The notes under the pieces were generated by a model, which did not search any database, had not been told where the DNA came from, and saw only the letters and a list, made by a program, of their open reading frames with translations. From positions 1-64,000 of the forward strand of contig DAIMDW010000012.1 in the NCBI GenBank assembly GCA_036725605.1: DNA of 64,000 bases, given 5' to 3'. The number at the start of each line of letters is the position of its first letter. The stretch's first letter is position 1. Positions 35,803 through 44,481 of the stretch are shown piece after piece. The translations under genes and the position numbers were made by a program. Origin of the DNA: CALBTQ01 sp036725605 (GTDB taxonomy: Bacteria > Lernaellota > Lernaellaia > Lernaellales > Lernaellaceae).

Positions 35803-36165
35803 TCAGTCCAAGTGCTCGTCGCATTGCCGGCAAGCGCGAACCTTGGTGCCGTCATTGAGACGGATAATCTTGATTCGCGTCGGCTTGTTGCACTTCGGGC
35901 AAACGACCCGCACGTTGCTGACGTGAATTGTCCCTTCCTTCTCGATAATGCCGCCCTGGCGGTTGGTGCGGTTGGGACGCGTGTGCCGCTTGATGAAATT
36001 CATCCGCTCGACAACCACCCGGCCGCTCTCGTGATCGACCGACAGCACCTTGCCCCGCTTGGCGACGTTATCCAGCGCGCCGCGTTCCTTGCCGGCGACG
36101 ACATGTACGATGTCGCCCTTGCGGATCCGGACCTTCGGCTGCTCTTGACGCTTAGCCTTCGCCAT
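35803..36165 (-). CDS. rplX: 50S ribosomal protein L24
   Basis: 120 residues, with an N-terminal KOW motif (KVRIRKGDIVHVVAGKERG) that initiates 50S assembly. The C-terminal part has two CxxC pairs (VCPKCNKPTRI, then ACRQCD), a zinc-ribbon extension present in many but not all L24 proteins. Confidence 0.97.
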   Translation of the reverse strand: MAKAKRQEQPKVRIRKGDIVHVVAGKERGALDNVAKRGKVLSVDHESGRVVVERMNFIKRHTRPNRTNRQGGIIEKEGTIHVSNVRVVCPKCNKPTRIKIIRLNDGTKVRACRQCDEHLD

Positions 36166-36174
36166 CGTCTTCTC

Positions 36175-36543
36175 CTACAAAACCTCGGGGGCCAGGCTGA
36201 TGATCTTGAAGAATCCCTTGCCCCGCAATTCACGGGCGACCGGCCCGAAAATGCGGTTGCCGATCGGCTCCCGGTTGTTATTGATCAGCACGGCGCTGTT
36301 TTCGTCGAACCGAATGTAGGATCCGTCGGGACGGCCCACCCGGTCGACGGTGCGCACTACCACCGCGCGCATGACATCGCCCTTTTTCACCTTGGCGTTG
36401 GGGATCGCCTCTTTAATCGAGACGACGATCACATCCCCGATGCGGGCGTACTTGCGCTTGGATCCGCCCAGTACTTTGATGCACTGGAGCTTGCGCGCGC
36501 CGGAGTTATCCGCCACAGTCAACAATGTTTGCATCTGGATCAT
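36175..36543 (-). CDS. rplN: 50S ribosomal protein L14
   Basis: A 122-residue protein at the inter-subunit bridge: QTLLTVADNSGARKLQCIKV, then RTVDRVGRPDGSYIRFDENS and GNRIFGPVARELRGKGF. It lies between rpsQ and rplX. Confidence 0.98.
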   Translation of the reverse strand: MIQMQTLLTVADNSGARKLQCIKVLGGSKRKYARIGDVIVVSIKEAIPNAKVKKGDVMRAVVVRTVDRVGRPDGSYIRFDENSAVLINNNREPIGNRIFGPVARELRGKGFFKIISLAPEVL

Positions 36544-36561
36544 GATGATCTCTCCGCAACG

Positions 36562-36825
36562 CTATTCGTTCGCGCGTTTGACAATCTTGGCCACCCGCCA
36601 GCGCTTGTGCGCGGACATCGGACGGCTTTCCACGATTTCCACCACATCGCCGGCGCGGCACTCGTTGAGCTCGTCGTGAGCCATGTACTTCTTGCTCATG
36701 CGAATGTACTTTTTGTACATCGTGTGCTTGAAGAAGCGCTCCACCCGCACCGTTACGGTCTTCGCCGCTTTATCGGAAATCACGATACCTTCCAGCACTC
36801 TGCGATTTCCACTTTTGTTGGCCAT
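36562..36825 (-). CDS. rpsQ: 30S ribosomal protein S17
   Basis: 87 residues, OB-fold: RRVLEGIVISDKAAKTVTVR, then SKKYMAHDE and GDVVEIVESRPMSAHKRWRV. ATG 36825 is chosen; the open extension upstream overlaps rpmC. Confidence 0.97.
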   Translation of the reverse strand: MANKSGNRRVLEGIVISDKAAKTVTVRVERFFKHTMYKKYIRMSKKYMAHDELNECRAGDVVEIVESRPMSAHKRWRVAKIVKRANE

Positions 36826-36829
36826 CGCC

Positions 36830-37024
36830 TTACCCCTGCAATTCGCGTTCGCGACGTATGGTTTTAACCCGCGCAATATTGCGCTTGACCTGCACCAGCC
36901 GCGAGGTGTTTACCAATTGGCCGGTAAAGAACTGGAACCGGAGATTGAACAACTCCTCGATCAGGTCCCGTTCCTTCTGGTCCAATTCTTCGAGGTTCAA
37001 CTCGCGAAGGTCTTCGCCCTTCAT
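36830..37024 (-). CDS. rpmC: 50S ribosomal protein L29
   Basis: 64 residues: MKGEDLRELNLEELDQKERD and the FNLRFQFFTGQLVNTSRLVQ block are canonical. It lies near the tunnel exit. The ATG overlaps the rplP stop by 4 bases. It is hidden inside a longer open frame that starts in rplP. Confidence 0.96.
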   Translation of the reverse strand: MKGEDLRELNLEELDQKERDLIEELFNLRFQFFTGQLVNTSRLVQVKRNIARVKTIRRERELQG

Positions 37025-37437
37025 TGCCGTCCCTCCCGAATGATGAATTTGGTTTTCAACGGCAGCTTGTGGGCGGCCAACCGGAAAGCTTCCTTGGCCT
37101 GCTCGGGCGTCACGCCCTCCATCTCGTAGAGGACCTTGCCCGGCTTCACCGCCGCGACCCAGTATTCCGGCGCGCCTTTGCCTTTGCCCATGCGGGTTTC
37201 CGCCGGCTTCTTGGTCAGCGGCTTGTCCGGGAACACCCGAATCCAAATGCGCCCGCCGCGCTTGATATACCGCGTCATGGCGATACGAGCGGCCTCGATC
37301 TGCCGAGCCGTGATGTAACCGCGCTCGATCACCTGCAGTCCGTACTCGCCGAAATTCAGCGAATTGCCGCGATAGGCTTCGCCGCGCAACACGCCTTTCT
37401 GCTGTTTCCGGTACTTTGTCCTACTTGGCATCAACAT
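37021..37437 (-). CDS. rplP: 50S ribosomal protein L16
   Basis: 138 residues beginning MLMPSRTKYRKQQKG, which fits the family MLxPKRTKxRK start; GGAG lies 8 bases before ATG 37437. The loop near the A-site tRNA elbow (the MGKGKGAPEYWVAAVKPGK region) is intact. Confidence 0.98.
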   Translation of the reverse strand: MLMPSRTKYRKQQKGVLRGEAYRGNSLNFGEYGLQVIERGYITARQIEAARIAMTRYIKRGGRIWIRVFPDKPLTKKPAETRMGKGKGAPEYWVAAVKPGKVLYEMEGVTPEQAKEAFRLAAHKLPLKTKFIIREGRQ

Positions 37438-37455
37438 GGTTCATGCTCCAACGCG

Positions 37456-38088
37456 TCAAGAAGTAACAACGTCGCCGTGGTAGATCCACACCTTGACTCC
37501 GATAATGCCGTAGGTCGTATTGGCCTCGGCGAAACCGTAGTCGATGTCCGCGCGCAGCGTGTGCAGCGGCACCCGGCCCTCGCGATACCATTCGCGGCGG
37601 CTCATCTCCGCGCCGCCGAGCCGGCCGGCCGTGGCGATACGGATGCCCTTCACGCCCATTTTCATGGCGTTGGTCACCGCTTTTTTCATCGCCCGCCGGA
37701 ATGCCACGCGGCGCAGCAACTGGTTGGCGACGTTCTCGGCCACCAACTGCGCGTCCACGTCAGCCCGCCGTACTTCCTGGATCTTGATGTACACCTCGCG
37801 GTTGAACATCTGCTGGAGATCCTTTTTCAGCACTTCCACTTCCGCACCCTTCTTCCCGATGATGATGCCGGGACGGGCGGTGTGGATGGACACGTCCACT
37901 TTGTTGGCGCGGCGCTCGATGTCCACTTTGCTGATCGCGGCGTGGCCGAGCTTCTTCTTGATGTACTCGCGCAGTTTCATGTCCTCGTGCAGGTACTCGC
38001 GGTAGTCCGGACCTTCCGCGTACCAGCGGCTGCTCCAGTCCTTGCTGACTCCCAGGCGAAAGCCGATCGGATGGGTTTTCTGTCCCAC
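37456..38088 (-). CDS. rpsC: 30S ribosomal protein S3
   Basis: 210 residues. The N-terminus is GQKTHPIGFRLGVSKDWSSR, the KH domain carries ARPGIIIGKKGAEVEVLK, and the C-terminal domain GRLGGAEMSRREWYREGRVP is canonical. Part of the mRNA entry helicase site. Confidence 0.98.
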   Translation of the reverse strand: MGQKTHPIGFRLGVSKDWSSRWYAEGPDYREYLHEDMKLREYIKKKLGHAAISKVDIERRANKVDVSIHTARPGIIIGKKGAEVEVLKKDLQQMFNREVYIKIQEVRRADVDAQLVAENVANQLLRRVAFRRAMKKAVTNAMKMGVKGIRIATAGRLGGAEMSRREWYREGRVPLHTLRADIDYGFAEANTTYGIIGVKVWIYHGDVVTS

Positions 38089-38101
38089 AGCTCTACCTCG
38101 T

Positions 38102-38449
38102 TTATCTCTGGTCCAAAATGACCGTTACATGGCTCATGCGCTTCAGGACCCGGTCCACGCGACCGCGCGCGCGGAAGCGAATCCGCTTGAGGGTCGGGCC
38201 GCCGTCGACGATCACGTTCTTCACGTACAGATTGTCGACGTTGACGCCCTCACGCTGCTCGGCATTGGCCAACGCCGATGCCATGACTTTACGAATCGCC
38301 GGCGCACTGCCTTTTTTCGGCGAAAACTTCAGTAATTGCAGCGCCTCGGCCACGCCCTTGCCCTTCACCTGCTGGGCCACCACGCGACCCTTGAACGGCG
38401 AGAAGCGCAAGAAGCGTCCCACGGCTCTGATTTCGTCTTTGCGTTTCAT
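38102..38449 (-). CDS. rplV: 50S ribosomal protein L22
   Basis: 115 residues; its extended hairpin lines the exit tunnel. The FSPKKGSAPAIRKVMASALA block and the hairpin region IVDGGPTLKRIRFRARGRVD are canonical. No resistance-type deletion is apparent in the hairpin. Confidence 0.97.
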   Translation of the reverse strand: MKRKDEIRAVGRFLRFSPFKGRVVAQQVKGKGVAEALQLLKFSPKKGSAPAIRKVMASALANAEQREGVNVDNLYVKNVIVDGGPTLKRIRFRARGRVDRVLKRMSHVTVILDQR

Positions 38450-38461
38450 CCGTTGCTTCTC

Positions 38462-38734
38462 CTACTTCGACTTCCGGTCGCCGGAGTGACCGTGAAAGAA
38501 ACGCGTGGGCGCGAATTCGCCCAACTTATGTCCAACCATGTTCTCGGTAACGAACACGGGGATGAACTTTTTGCCGTTGTGCACCGCGAAGGTCATGTTG
38601 ACCATCTCCGGGGTGATCGTGGAACGGCGCGACCAGGTCTTGATCACCTGCTTGGAACCGGTCTGATGAGCACGGTCGACCTTCTCTTGCAGACAATCGT
38701 CAATAAAGGGTCCTTTTTTCAGCGAGCGGGCCAT
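38462..38734 (-). CDS. rpsS: 30S ribosomal protein S19
   Basis: 90 residues: ARSLKKGPFIDDCLQEKV, TWSRRSTITPEMVNMTFAVH and HKLGEFAPTRFFHGH are canonical. It lies in the 30S head. Confidence 0.98.
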   Translation of the reverse strand: MARSLKKGPFIDDCLQEKVDRAHQTGSKQVIKTWSRRSTITPEMVNMTFAVHNGKKFIPVFVTENMVGHKLGEFAPTRFFHGHSGDRKSK

Positions 38735-38744
38735 CGGCTTCTCC

Positions 38745-39566
38745 TTACTTCCGGCGCTTCACAATGTACTTGTCCGACCGTTTGTTGTGGCGGGTCTTGT
38801 AACCCTTGGTCGGCACGCCCCACGGGGTAACCGGGTGACGACCACCGCTGGTGCGGCCTTCGCCGCCGCCGTGCGGGTGATCGACCGGGTTCATCGCGAC
38901 GCCGCGCACGTGCGGGCGCTTGCCCATCCAGCGCGTGCGGCCGGCTTTGCCGATGCTCAGGTTCTGGTGATCGGCATTGCCCACCTGCCCCACGGTCGCC
39001 CAGCAGCGCTCGTTGACCCGACGCATTTCACCGCTCGGGAGTTTCAACAGCGCGTAGCCGCCTTCTTTGGAAAGAAGCTGCGCGTAGGCGCCGGCGCTGC
39101 GCACGATCTGACCGCCGCAACCGATTTTCAACTCGACGTTGTGCACCCAGGTGCCGTCGGGAATATTGAACAGCGGCAGCGCGTTGCCCGGCTTGATGTC
39201 CGGGTGCTGGCCGGAGATGACCGTATCGCCGACCTTCAGCCCCACCGGATGCAGGATGTAACGCTTCTCGCCGTCGGCATACTGCAACAGGACGATGCGG
39301 GCGCTGCGGTTCGGGTCGTACTCGATCGAAACGACTTTGGCCGGGATTTCCAGCTTGTTGCGCTTCCAGTCGATGATACGATAACGACGCTTGTGGCCGC
39401 CGCCCCGATGCCGGGCCGTCACCCGGCCGTGCGCGTTGCGGCCGCCGGATTTCTTCAACGTCTCGACCAGGCTCTTCTCCGGCGTCGAGGTGGTGATTTC
39501 CTCGAAGGTGGAGACCGTCTGGAAACGGCGTCCCGGGCTCGTCGGTTTGTATTTCTTGATGCCCAT
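38745..39566 (-). CDS. rplB: 50S ribosomal protein L2
   Basis: A 273-residue protein essential for peptidyl transferase assembly. It begins MGIKKYKPTSPGRRFQTVST, and the conserved VRGVAMNPVDHPHGGGEGRT contains the functionally important His. ATG 39566 is chosen over an upstream in-frame ATG that lies in rplW. Confidence 0.98.
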   Translation of the reverse strand: MGIKKYKPTSPGRRFQTVSTFEEITTSTPEKSLVETLKKSGGRNAHGRVTARHRGGGHKRRYRIIDWKRNKLEIPAKVVSIEYDPNRSARIVLLQYADGEKRYILHPVGLKVGDTVISGQHPDIKPGNALPLFNIPDGTWVHNVELKIGCGGQIVRSAGAYAQLLSKEGGYALLKLPSGEMRRVNERCWATVGQVGNADHQNLSIGKAGRTRWMGKRPHVRGVAMNPVDHPHGGGEGRTSGGRHPVTPWGVPTKGYKTRHNKRSDKYIVKRRK

Positions 39567-39577
39567 AACGTAACTCC

Positions 39578-39865
39578 TTACAGGCCTTCGAAGAAGTCGA
39601 TCTTGCCTTCTTTCAGGGTCACGATCGCTTTCTTCCACTTCGAAGAGTAGCCGATGTGCCGTCCCAGCCGCTTGCGCTTGCCGGGCACGACCTGCGTTCT
39701 CACGTCGCCAACTTTCACGCCGAACAGTTCTTCGATGGCGTTGGCGATCTCCACCTTGTTCGCATAGGTGGCAACCTCGAAAACCAACTGATTGTTCTCT
39801 TCTTTGCTCAGGTTGGCTTTTTCGGTAATCACCGGCCGCTTGATGATCTTGTATGCCTCTTTCAT
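39578..39865 (-). CDS. rplW: 50S ribosomal protein L23
   Basis: A 95-residue protein at the tunnel exit, where trigger factor and SRP dock: IIKRPVITEKANLSKEENNQ, then FEVATYANKVEIANAIEELF. It overlaps rplD by 4 bases. Confidence 0.97.
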   Translation of the reverse strand: MKEAYKIIKRPVITEKANLSKEENNQLVFEVATYANKVEIANAIEELFGVKVGDVRTQVVPGKRKRLGRHIGYSSKWKKAIVTLKEGKIDFFEGL

Positions 39866-40485
39866 TGCGCCAACGCTCCTTCGATCTTGGCCACGGCGCC
39901 CTTGGTCAACACCAGGTATTCGTAGCGCAGCAGATCGTAAACGTTCAGTCCGTCCACCCGCAGCACCTTGGCCTTGGGGATATTGCGCGCGCTTTTCTCG
40001 ACGACCTCGTCTTTGCTCTCGATGATAAACAAGCCGGACTGCACGCCCAGGCGCGTCATCAGGTCGGCAAAGCGCTTCGTTTTGATTTCCGGCAGGCTCA
40101 GCTCATCGACGATCAGCAGTTTGCCTTCGGCCAGTTTCATCGACAGCGCGCTGATCACCGCGGCGCGGCGCACCTTCTTGGGCACGCGGTAGCTGTAGTC
40201 GCGCGGCTGCGGACCGAAGATCGTACCGCCGCCCACCCGCACCGGACTGCGACGATCGCCCGCGCGAGCGCGGCCGGTGCCTTTCTGCCGGTACAGTTTG
40301 CGGCTGGAGAAAGCGACTTCGCCCCGCTCTTTCGTCTTGGCGGTGCCCCGCCGACGAGCGGCCATCTGTGAACGAACGACTTCCCAAAACAGATGTTCTT
40401 TCACATCGGTGGAAAACACAGAGTCGGGCAGGTTGATCTGCTCAACCTTCTGATTTTCCATGTTCAAAACATCGTACTTCGGCAT
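39862..40485 (-). CDS. rplD: 50S ribosomal protein L4
   Basis: 207 residues. The tunnel loop KGTGRARAGDRRSPVRVGGG is intact, and PRDYSYRVPKKVRRAAVISA and the C-terminal globular part are canonical. In E. coli, L4 represses the S10 operon. It lies between rplC and rplW. Confidence 0.97.
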   Translation of the reverse strand: MPKYDVLNMENQKVEQINLPDSVFSTDVKEHLFWEVVRSQMAARRRGTAKTKERGEVAFSSRKLYRQKGTGRARAGDRRSPVRVGGGTIFGPQPRDYSYRVPKKVRRAAVISALSMKLAEGKLLIVDELSLPEIKTKRFADLMTRLGVQSGLFIIESKDEVVEKSARNIPKAKVLRVDGLNVYDLLRYEYLVLTKGAVAKIEGALAQ

Positions 40486-40500
40486 TGGATTGCCCCTTGT

Positions 40501-41142
40501 CTAGGCCTTCACACTCGGTTTAACCGTCACGAGGTTGCTTTTCGCTCCCGGAATCGCGCCCACGATGAAAATCAAGTTGCGCTCCGGATCCACGGAATGC
40601 ACGCGCAGCCGCTGAACGGTGGTTTTTTTGTTGCCCATCTGGCCGGGCATCTTGCGTCCTTTGACGACACGGCCGGGATAGGCGCTGTTGCCGATCGAGC
40701 CCGGTTCACGCACGTTTTTCGAACCGTGCGTCACGGGGCCGCGAGAGAAGTGGTGGCGCTTGATCGTGCCGGCAAAGCCTTTGCCTTTGCTTTTGCCGCT
40801 CACGTCCACCAGGTCGCCGGCGTTGAACTGTTCCACCGTCAGCACCTGCCCAACCTGGAATTCCTCGGGATTGCTCACGCGAAATTCCTGCAGGGTCTTG
40901 AAGCCGACTTTGGCCTTTTCGCCCATCACCTTTTTAATCAACCCGGCCTGCGGTTTGTTGAACTTGCGGAGATCCTTTTCCCCGAAGCCCACGCAGATCG
41001 CGTTGTAACCGTCGCTCTGGACGGTCTTCACTTTCAGCACCGTGCACGGACCAGCTTCGACGACGGTCAGCGGATAGCGAATACCCGCTTCGTCGAACGT
41101 CTGGGTCATGCCCAGTTTTTTACCCAACAGTCCGGTAGCCAT
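40501..41142 (-). CDS. rplC: 50S ribosomal protein L3
   Basis: 213 residues: GLLGKKLGMTQTFDEAGIRY at the N-terminus, and HFSRGPVTHGSKNVREPGSI and PGQMGNKKTTVQRLRVHSVD for the long branch that reaches the peptidyl-transferase centre. Confidence 0.98.
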   Translation of the reverse strand: MATGLLGKKLGMTQTFDEAGIRYPLTVVEAGPCTVLKVKTVQSDGYNAICVGFGEKDLRKFNKPQAGLIKKVMGEKAKVGFKTLQEFRVSNPEEFQVGQVLTVEQFNAGDLVDVSGKSKGKGFAGTIKRHHFSRGPVTHGSKNVREPGSIGNSAYPGRVVKGRKMPGQMGNKKTTVQRLRVHSVDPERNLIFIVGAIPGAKSNLVTVKPSVKA

Positions 41143-41155
41143 CGATATGCTCCAG

Positions 41156-41473
41156 TCAGATCAATTTGATGTCTACGTCAACACCGGCGGACAGTTCGAC
41201 GCGGTTCATCGCATCCATCGTCTGCTGCGTCGTGTCGTAGATCTCGATCAAACGCTTGTGGGTGCGAATTTCGAACTGCTCGCGGCTCTTCTTATCGATA
41301 TGGGGAGAGCGCAGCACGCAAAATTTCTCGATCTTGGTCGGCAGCGGGATCGGGCCGCTGACCTTGGCGCCCGTGTTCCGCGCCGACAGAGCGATTTCGC
41401 GAGCCGACTTGTCGAGCAACTTGTGATCGTAAGCTTTAAGCCTGATCCGAATCCGTTGGTTTTCCACGACCAA
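41156..41473 (-). CDS. rpsJ: 30S ribosomal protein S10
   Basis: 105 residues: IRIRLKAYDHKLLDKSAREI, GPIPLPTKIEKFCVLRSPHI and the RTHKRLIEI loop, which binds NusB during antitermination. It starts the S10 cluster, 18 bases after the downstream end of the interrupted tuf copy. Confidence 0.98.
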   Translation of the reverse strand: MVVENQRIRIRLKAYDHKLLDKSAREIALSARNTGAKVSGPIPLPTKIEKFCVLRSPHIDKKSREQFEIRTHKRLIEIYDTTQQTMDAMNRVELSAGVDVDIKLI

Positions 41474-41491
41474 CTCTCCTTTGTTCCTGCT

Positions 41492-41711
41492 TACTTTATG
41501 ATTTTGCTGATCACGCCGGCGCCGACCGTGCGGCCGCCTTCGCGGATGGCGAAGCGCANNNNNNNNNNNNNNNNNNNNNNNNNNNNNNNNNNNNNNNNNN
41601 NNNNNNNNNNNNNNNNNNNNNNNNNNNNNNNNNNNNNNNNNNNNNNNNNNNNNNNNNNATCGTGCCGACGTTTACGTGGGGCTTGGTACGCTCGAATTTA
41701 GCCTTAGCCAT
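41492..41711 (-). CDS. tuf: Second elongation factor Tu gene, interior missing in assembly
   Basis: Both ends of an EF-Tu gene are present with 100 Ns between them. The 5' end (41711-41659) encodes MAKAKFERTKPHVNVGT; the 3' end (41558-41492) encodes RFAIREGGRTVGAGVISK plus IIK and TAA. Only about 120 real bases of some 1,194 are present. Each end matches the intact tuf at 56983-58176 base for base in the coding part, apart from the last few codons, and diverges just outside, so this is a genuine second locus after fusA and not a duplication artefact. The missing centre is best explained as a repeat the assembler could not place, not as a deletion. EF-Tu delivers aminoacyl-tRNA to the ribosome. 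Confidence 0.93.
41559..41658. other. Assembly gap (100 Ns)
   Basis: Exactly 100 undetermined bases inside the second tuf gene. The round number suggests a scaffold placeholder of unknown true size. About 970 bases would be needed to complete the gene, so all coordinates to the right may be offset by roughly 1 kb in the real chromosome. Confidence 0.99.
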
Positions 41712-41749
41712 GACAATCCTCCCGCGTTATGCGGCGCAATGAGTCCAGA

Positions 41750-43846
41750 TTAGTAAACACCTCTCATCTTATGCACGATTTCGTCCTGGACCTGTGACGG
41801 AACCGCGTCAAAACGCGCAAACTGCATGGTGTACGTCGCGCGTCCCTGAGTCGCCGACCGTAAATCGGTCGAGTAACCGAACATTTTGGCGAGCGGCACA
41901 TTCGCTTTGATGATCTGCACGCCGCGTCGTTGCTCCATCCCCTGCACGTGCCCGCGACGGCTGTTCAGATCGCTGATCACCTCGCCGACGAAATCTTCCG
42001 GGGCGACGATCTCCAGCGACATGATCGGTTCCAGCAGCACCGGATCCGCGTTGCGCAGGTTCTTGTTGATGGCCATCGCCGCGGCGACCTTGAAATCGAT
42101 CGCTTCCGAATCGACTTCGTGATACGCGCCGCCCAGCAAGGTGACCTTCACGTCCTGCACCGGGTAACCGGCCAGTGAACCGACGGTCAGCGAATCGACC
42201 ACGCCTTCCTGCACCAGCGGCACGAAGTCCTTCGGAATCTCGCTGGCCGAGGCCTCGTTGACGAAAATGAATCCGCCGCCGGAGCCCAGCGGTTCGACCC
42301 GCAGGCGAACCTTCCCGTAGTGCCCGCGGTTGCCCAGTTGCCGTTCGTAGGTTTCCTCGAAGGTGATCGACTTGCCGATCGTTTCCTTGTAGGCGACCTG
42401 CGGCTTGCCCACGTTCGCGTTGACGCGAAACTCGCGGGTCAGGCGATCGACGATGATTTCCAGGTGAAGTTCGCCCATGCCGGAGATGATCGTTTGCCCC
42501 GTATCCTCGTCGGTGTGCACCCGGAAACTGGGGTCTTCCATCGAGAGCTTTTCCAGCGCTTCGCTCAGCTTGTCCTGATCGGCCTGGCTCTTGGGCTCGA
42601 TGGCGATGTGAATTACCGGCTCGGGGAAATCCAGACCTTCCAGAATGATCGGCTTGTTCTGCACCACCAGCGTGTCGCCCGTGCTCACCGAGCGCAGCCC
42701 GACGGCCGCGACGATGTCCCCGGCGGAGACCTCTTTGATCTCCTCGCGCTTGTTGGCGTGCATCTTGAGCAGCTTGCCGACGCGTTCCTTCTTCTCCTTG
42801 GTCATGTTGTAGACCATCACCCCGGTTTCGATCTTGCCGGAGTAGATCCGCAAAAACGCCAGTTGCCCGACGTACGGATCATGCAGCAGCTTGAAGGCCA
42901 GCGCGGCGAAGGGCTCTTCGGGATCCGCGTGCCGCTCTTCCTCTTTGCCCGTCTTGGGGTTGATCCCCTTGACCGGCGGAATGTCCAGCGGGCTGGGCAG
43001 GTAGTCGATCACCGCATCCAAGAGCGGCTGAACGCCCTTGTTCTTGAACGCCGACCCGCACAGGGTGGGCACGATCTGCAGCGCGACGGTCGCCCGGCGA
43101 ATCGCCTTCCGGATCATCTCTTCGTCGATTTCCGCTTCGTCCAGATACAACGCCATCAGTTCGTCATCGTATTCGGCGACGGCTTCCAGCATCCGGACTC
43201 GCCATTGTTCGGCTTCTTGTAAAAGATCAGCGGGGATCGGTTCTTCGTGGAACCGCGCCCCGAGGGTTTCGTCATCCCATCGGATGGCCTTCATGCCGAT
43301 CAGATCGACCACGCCGGCAAATTCGCTTTCGGCCCCGATCGGCAACTGAACGACCAATGGATGCGCTCCGAGTCGATCCCGCATTTCGTCGACACAACGG
43401 AAGAAATCGGCGCCAATTCGATCCATCTTGTTGACGAAGGCGATCTTGGGAACGTGGAACTTCTCGGACTGCCGCCACACCGTTTCCGACTGGGGCTCGA
43501 CTCCGCCTACGCCGCAGAAAACGGCGATGGCCCCATCCAGGACGCGCAACGAGCGCTCGACCTCGATGGTGAAGTCCACGTGACCCGGGGTATCCAAAAT
43601 GTTGATTCGCCGATCGCGCCAGAAGCAGGTGGTGGCGGCGGTCGTAATCGTGATGCCGCGTTCCTGTTCCTGCTCCATGTAGTCCATCTGGGCCGTGCCC
43701 TCGTGGACTTCCCCGATCTTGTAGGTGATCCCCGTATAGTAGAGGATGCGTTCGGTCGTGGTCGTTTTGCCGGCGTCGATATGCGCCATGATCCCGATGT
43801 TTCGGGTGCGCTCCAACGAACTACCTTTTACCTTCGGCTTGGCCAC
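41750..43846 (-). CDS. fusA: Elongation factor G
   Basis: Translocase GTPase, 698 residues. G-domain motifs are IMAHIDAGKTTTTE, the switch II region NILDTPGHVDFTIEV, and FVNKMDRIGADF; domains II-V follow (GMGELHLEIIVDRL in domain III, RGHVQGMEQRRGVQ near the end). The start is GTG 43846 with GAGGAG upstream; the open frame before it has no family resemblance. It lies in the str cluster between rpsG and tuf. Confidence 0.97.
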   Translation of the reverse strand: MAKPKVKGSSLERTRNIGIMAHIDAGKTTTTERILYYTGITYKIGEVHEGTAQMDYMEQEQERGITITTAATTCFWRDRRINILDTPGHVDFTIEVERSLRVLDGAIAVFCGVGGVEPQSETVWRQSEKFHVPKIAFVNKMDRIGADFFRCVDEMRDRLGAHPLVVQLPIGAESEFAGVVDLIGMKAIRWDDETLGARFHEEPIPADLLQEAEQWRVRMLEAVAEYDDELMALYLDEAEIDEEMIRKAIRRATVALQIVPTLCGSAFKNKGVQPLLDAVIDYLPSPLDIPPVKGINPKTGKEEERHADPEEPFAALAFKLLHDPYVGQLAFLRIYSGKIETGVMVYNMTKEKKERVGKLLKMHANKREEIKEVSAGDIVAAVGLRSVSTGDTLVVQNKPIILEGLDFPEPVIHIAIEPKSQADQDKLSEALEKLSMEDPSFRVHTDEDTGQTIISGMGELHLEIIVDRLTREFRVNANVGKPQVAYKETIGKSITFEETYERQLGNRGHYGKVRLRVEPLGSGGGFIFVNEASASEIPKDFVPLVQEGVVDSLTVGSLAGYPVQDVKVTLLGGAYHEVDSEAIDFKVAAAMAINKNLRNADPVLLEPIMSLEIVAPEDFVGEVISDLNSRRGHVQGMEQRRGVQIIKANVPLAKMFGYSTDLRSATQGRATYTMQFARFDAVPSQVQDEIVHKMRGVY

Positions 43847-43918
43847 GATTTCGGTTCTCCTCAGGGGATCGCCTTGCGTCGGCGAACCTACGTGCAACCT
43901 GAAAAAGAGCAATCGAAA

Positions 43919-43950
43919 GGACCGGTCGACCACGGTGTGCCGATCGGTCC
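43919..43950 (-). promoter_or_regulatory. Hairpin between rpsG and fusA
   Basis: The 147-base rpsG-fusA gap contains, on the minus strand, GGACCGATCGGC...GTCGACCGGTCC, a long imperfect stem followed by TTTCGATTGCTCTTTTTC. It may attenuate transcription or be an RNase III-type processing site separating rpsLG from fusA. No promoter was recognised. Confidence 0.45.
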
Positions 43951-43993
43951 GTTGCGTCCCACTCGACGGCGGCCTATTGGCCGCGGCCGGGAT

Positions 43994-44464
43994 CTACCAA
44001 CGATAATGAGCGAAGGCCCGGTTGGCCTCGGCCATCTTATGCGTATCTTCACGTTTCTTGATCGAGGTGCCGCGATTGGCGGCGGCGTCGATCAATTCGG
44101 CGGCCAGTTTTTCCTGCATCGATTTTTCGCTGCGTTTGCGCGAGAAGTCGATCAGCCAGCGCATGGCCAGCGCCATCTGACGGTCGGGGCGCACTTCCAC
44201 CGGGACCTGGTAGGTCGAACCGCCCACGCGGCGGCTCTTGACCTCGATCATCGGCTTGATGTTGTCCAACGCTTTTTTGAAGACCTTCAGCGGCTCTTCG
44301 TTGATGCGTTTCTCGATGATGTCGAAGGCGCCGTAGACAATGCGCTCCGCCGTGCTCTTCTTACCCGCCAGCATCATGTTGTTGATGAACTTCGCCAACT
44401 GCTTGTCGCCGAAGCGGGGATCCGGCAGAACGATACGTTTCTTTACGGTGGCTTTACGCGGCAT
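43994..44464 (-). CDS. rpsG: 30S ribosomal protein S7
   Basis: A 156-residue primary head-assembly protein: PRKATVKKRIVLPDPRFGDK, the FINNMMLAGKKSTAERIVYG block, and PVEVRPDRQMALAMRWLIDF. In E. coli, S7 represses the str operon. It lies 17 bases after rpsL. Confidence 0.98.
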   Translation of the reverse strand: MPRKATVKKRIVLPDPRFGDKQLAKFINNMMLAGKKSTAERIVYGAFDIIEKRINEEPLKVFKKALDNIKPMIEVKSRRVGGSTYQVPVEVRPDRQMALAMRWLIDFSRKRSEKSMQEKLAAELIDAAANRGTSIKKREDTHKMAEANRAFAHYRW

Positions 44465-44481
44465 AGCTCAGGTTCCCTCTC

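Noticed and set aside
41492..41711. Truncated tuf pseudogene
   Set aside because: The interruption is a run of 100 Ns, with perfect coding ends on both sides. An assembly gap explains it better than gene decay.
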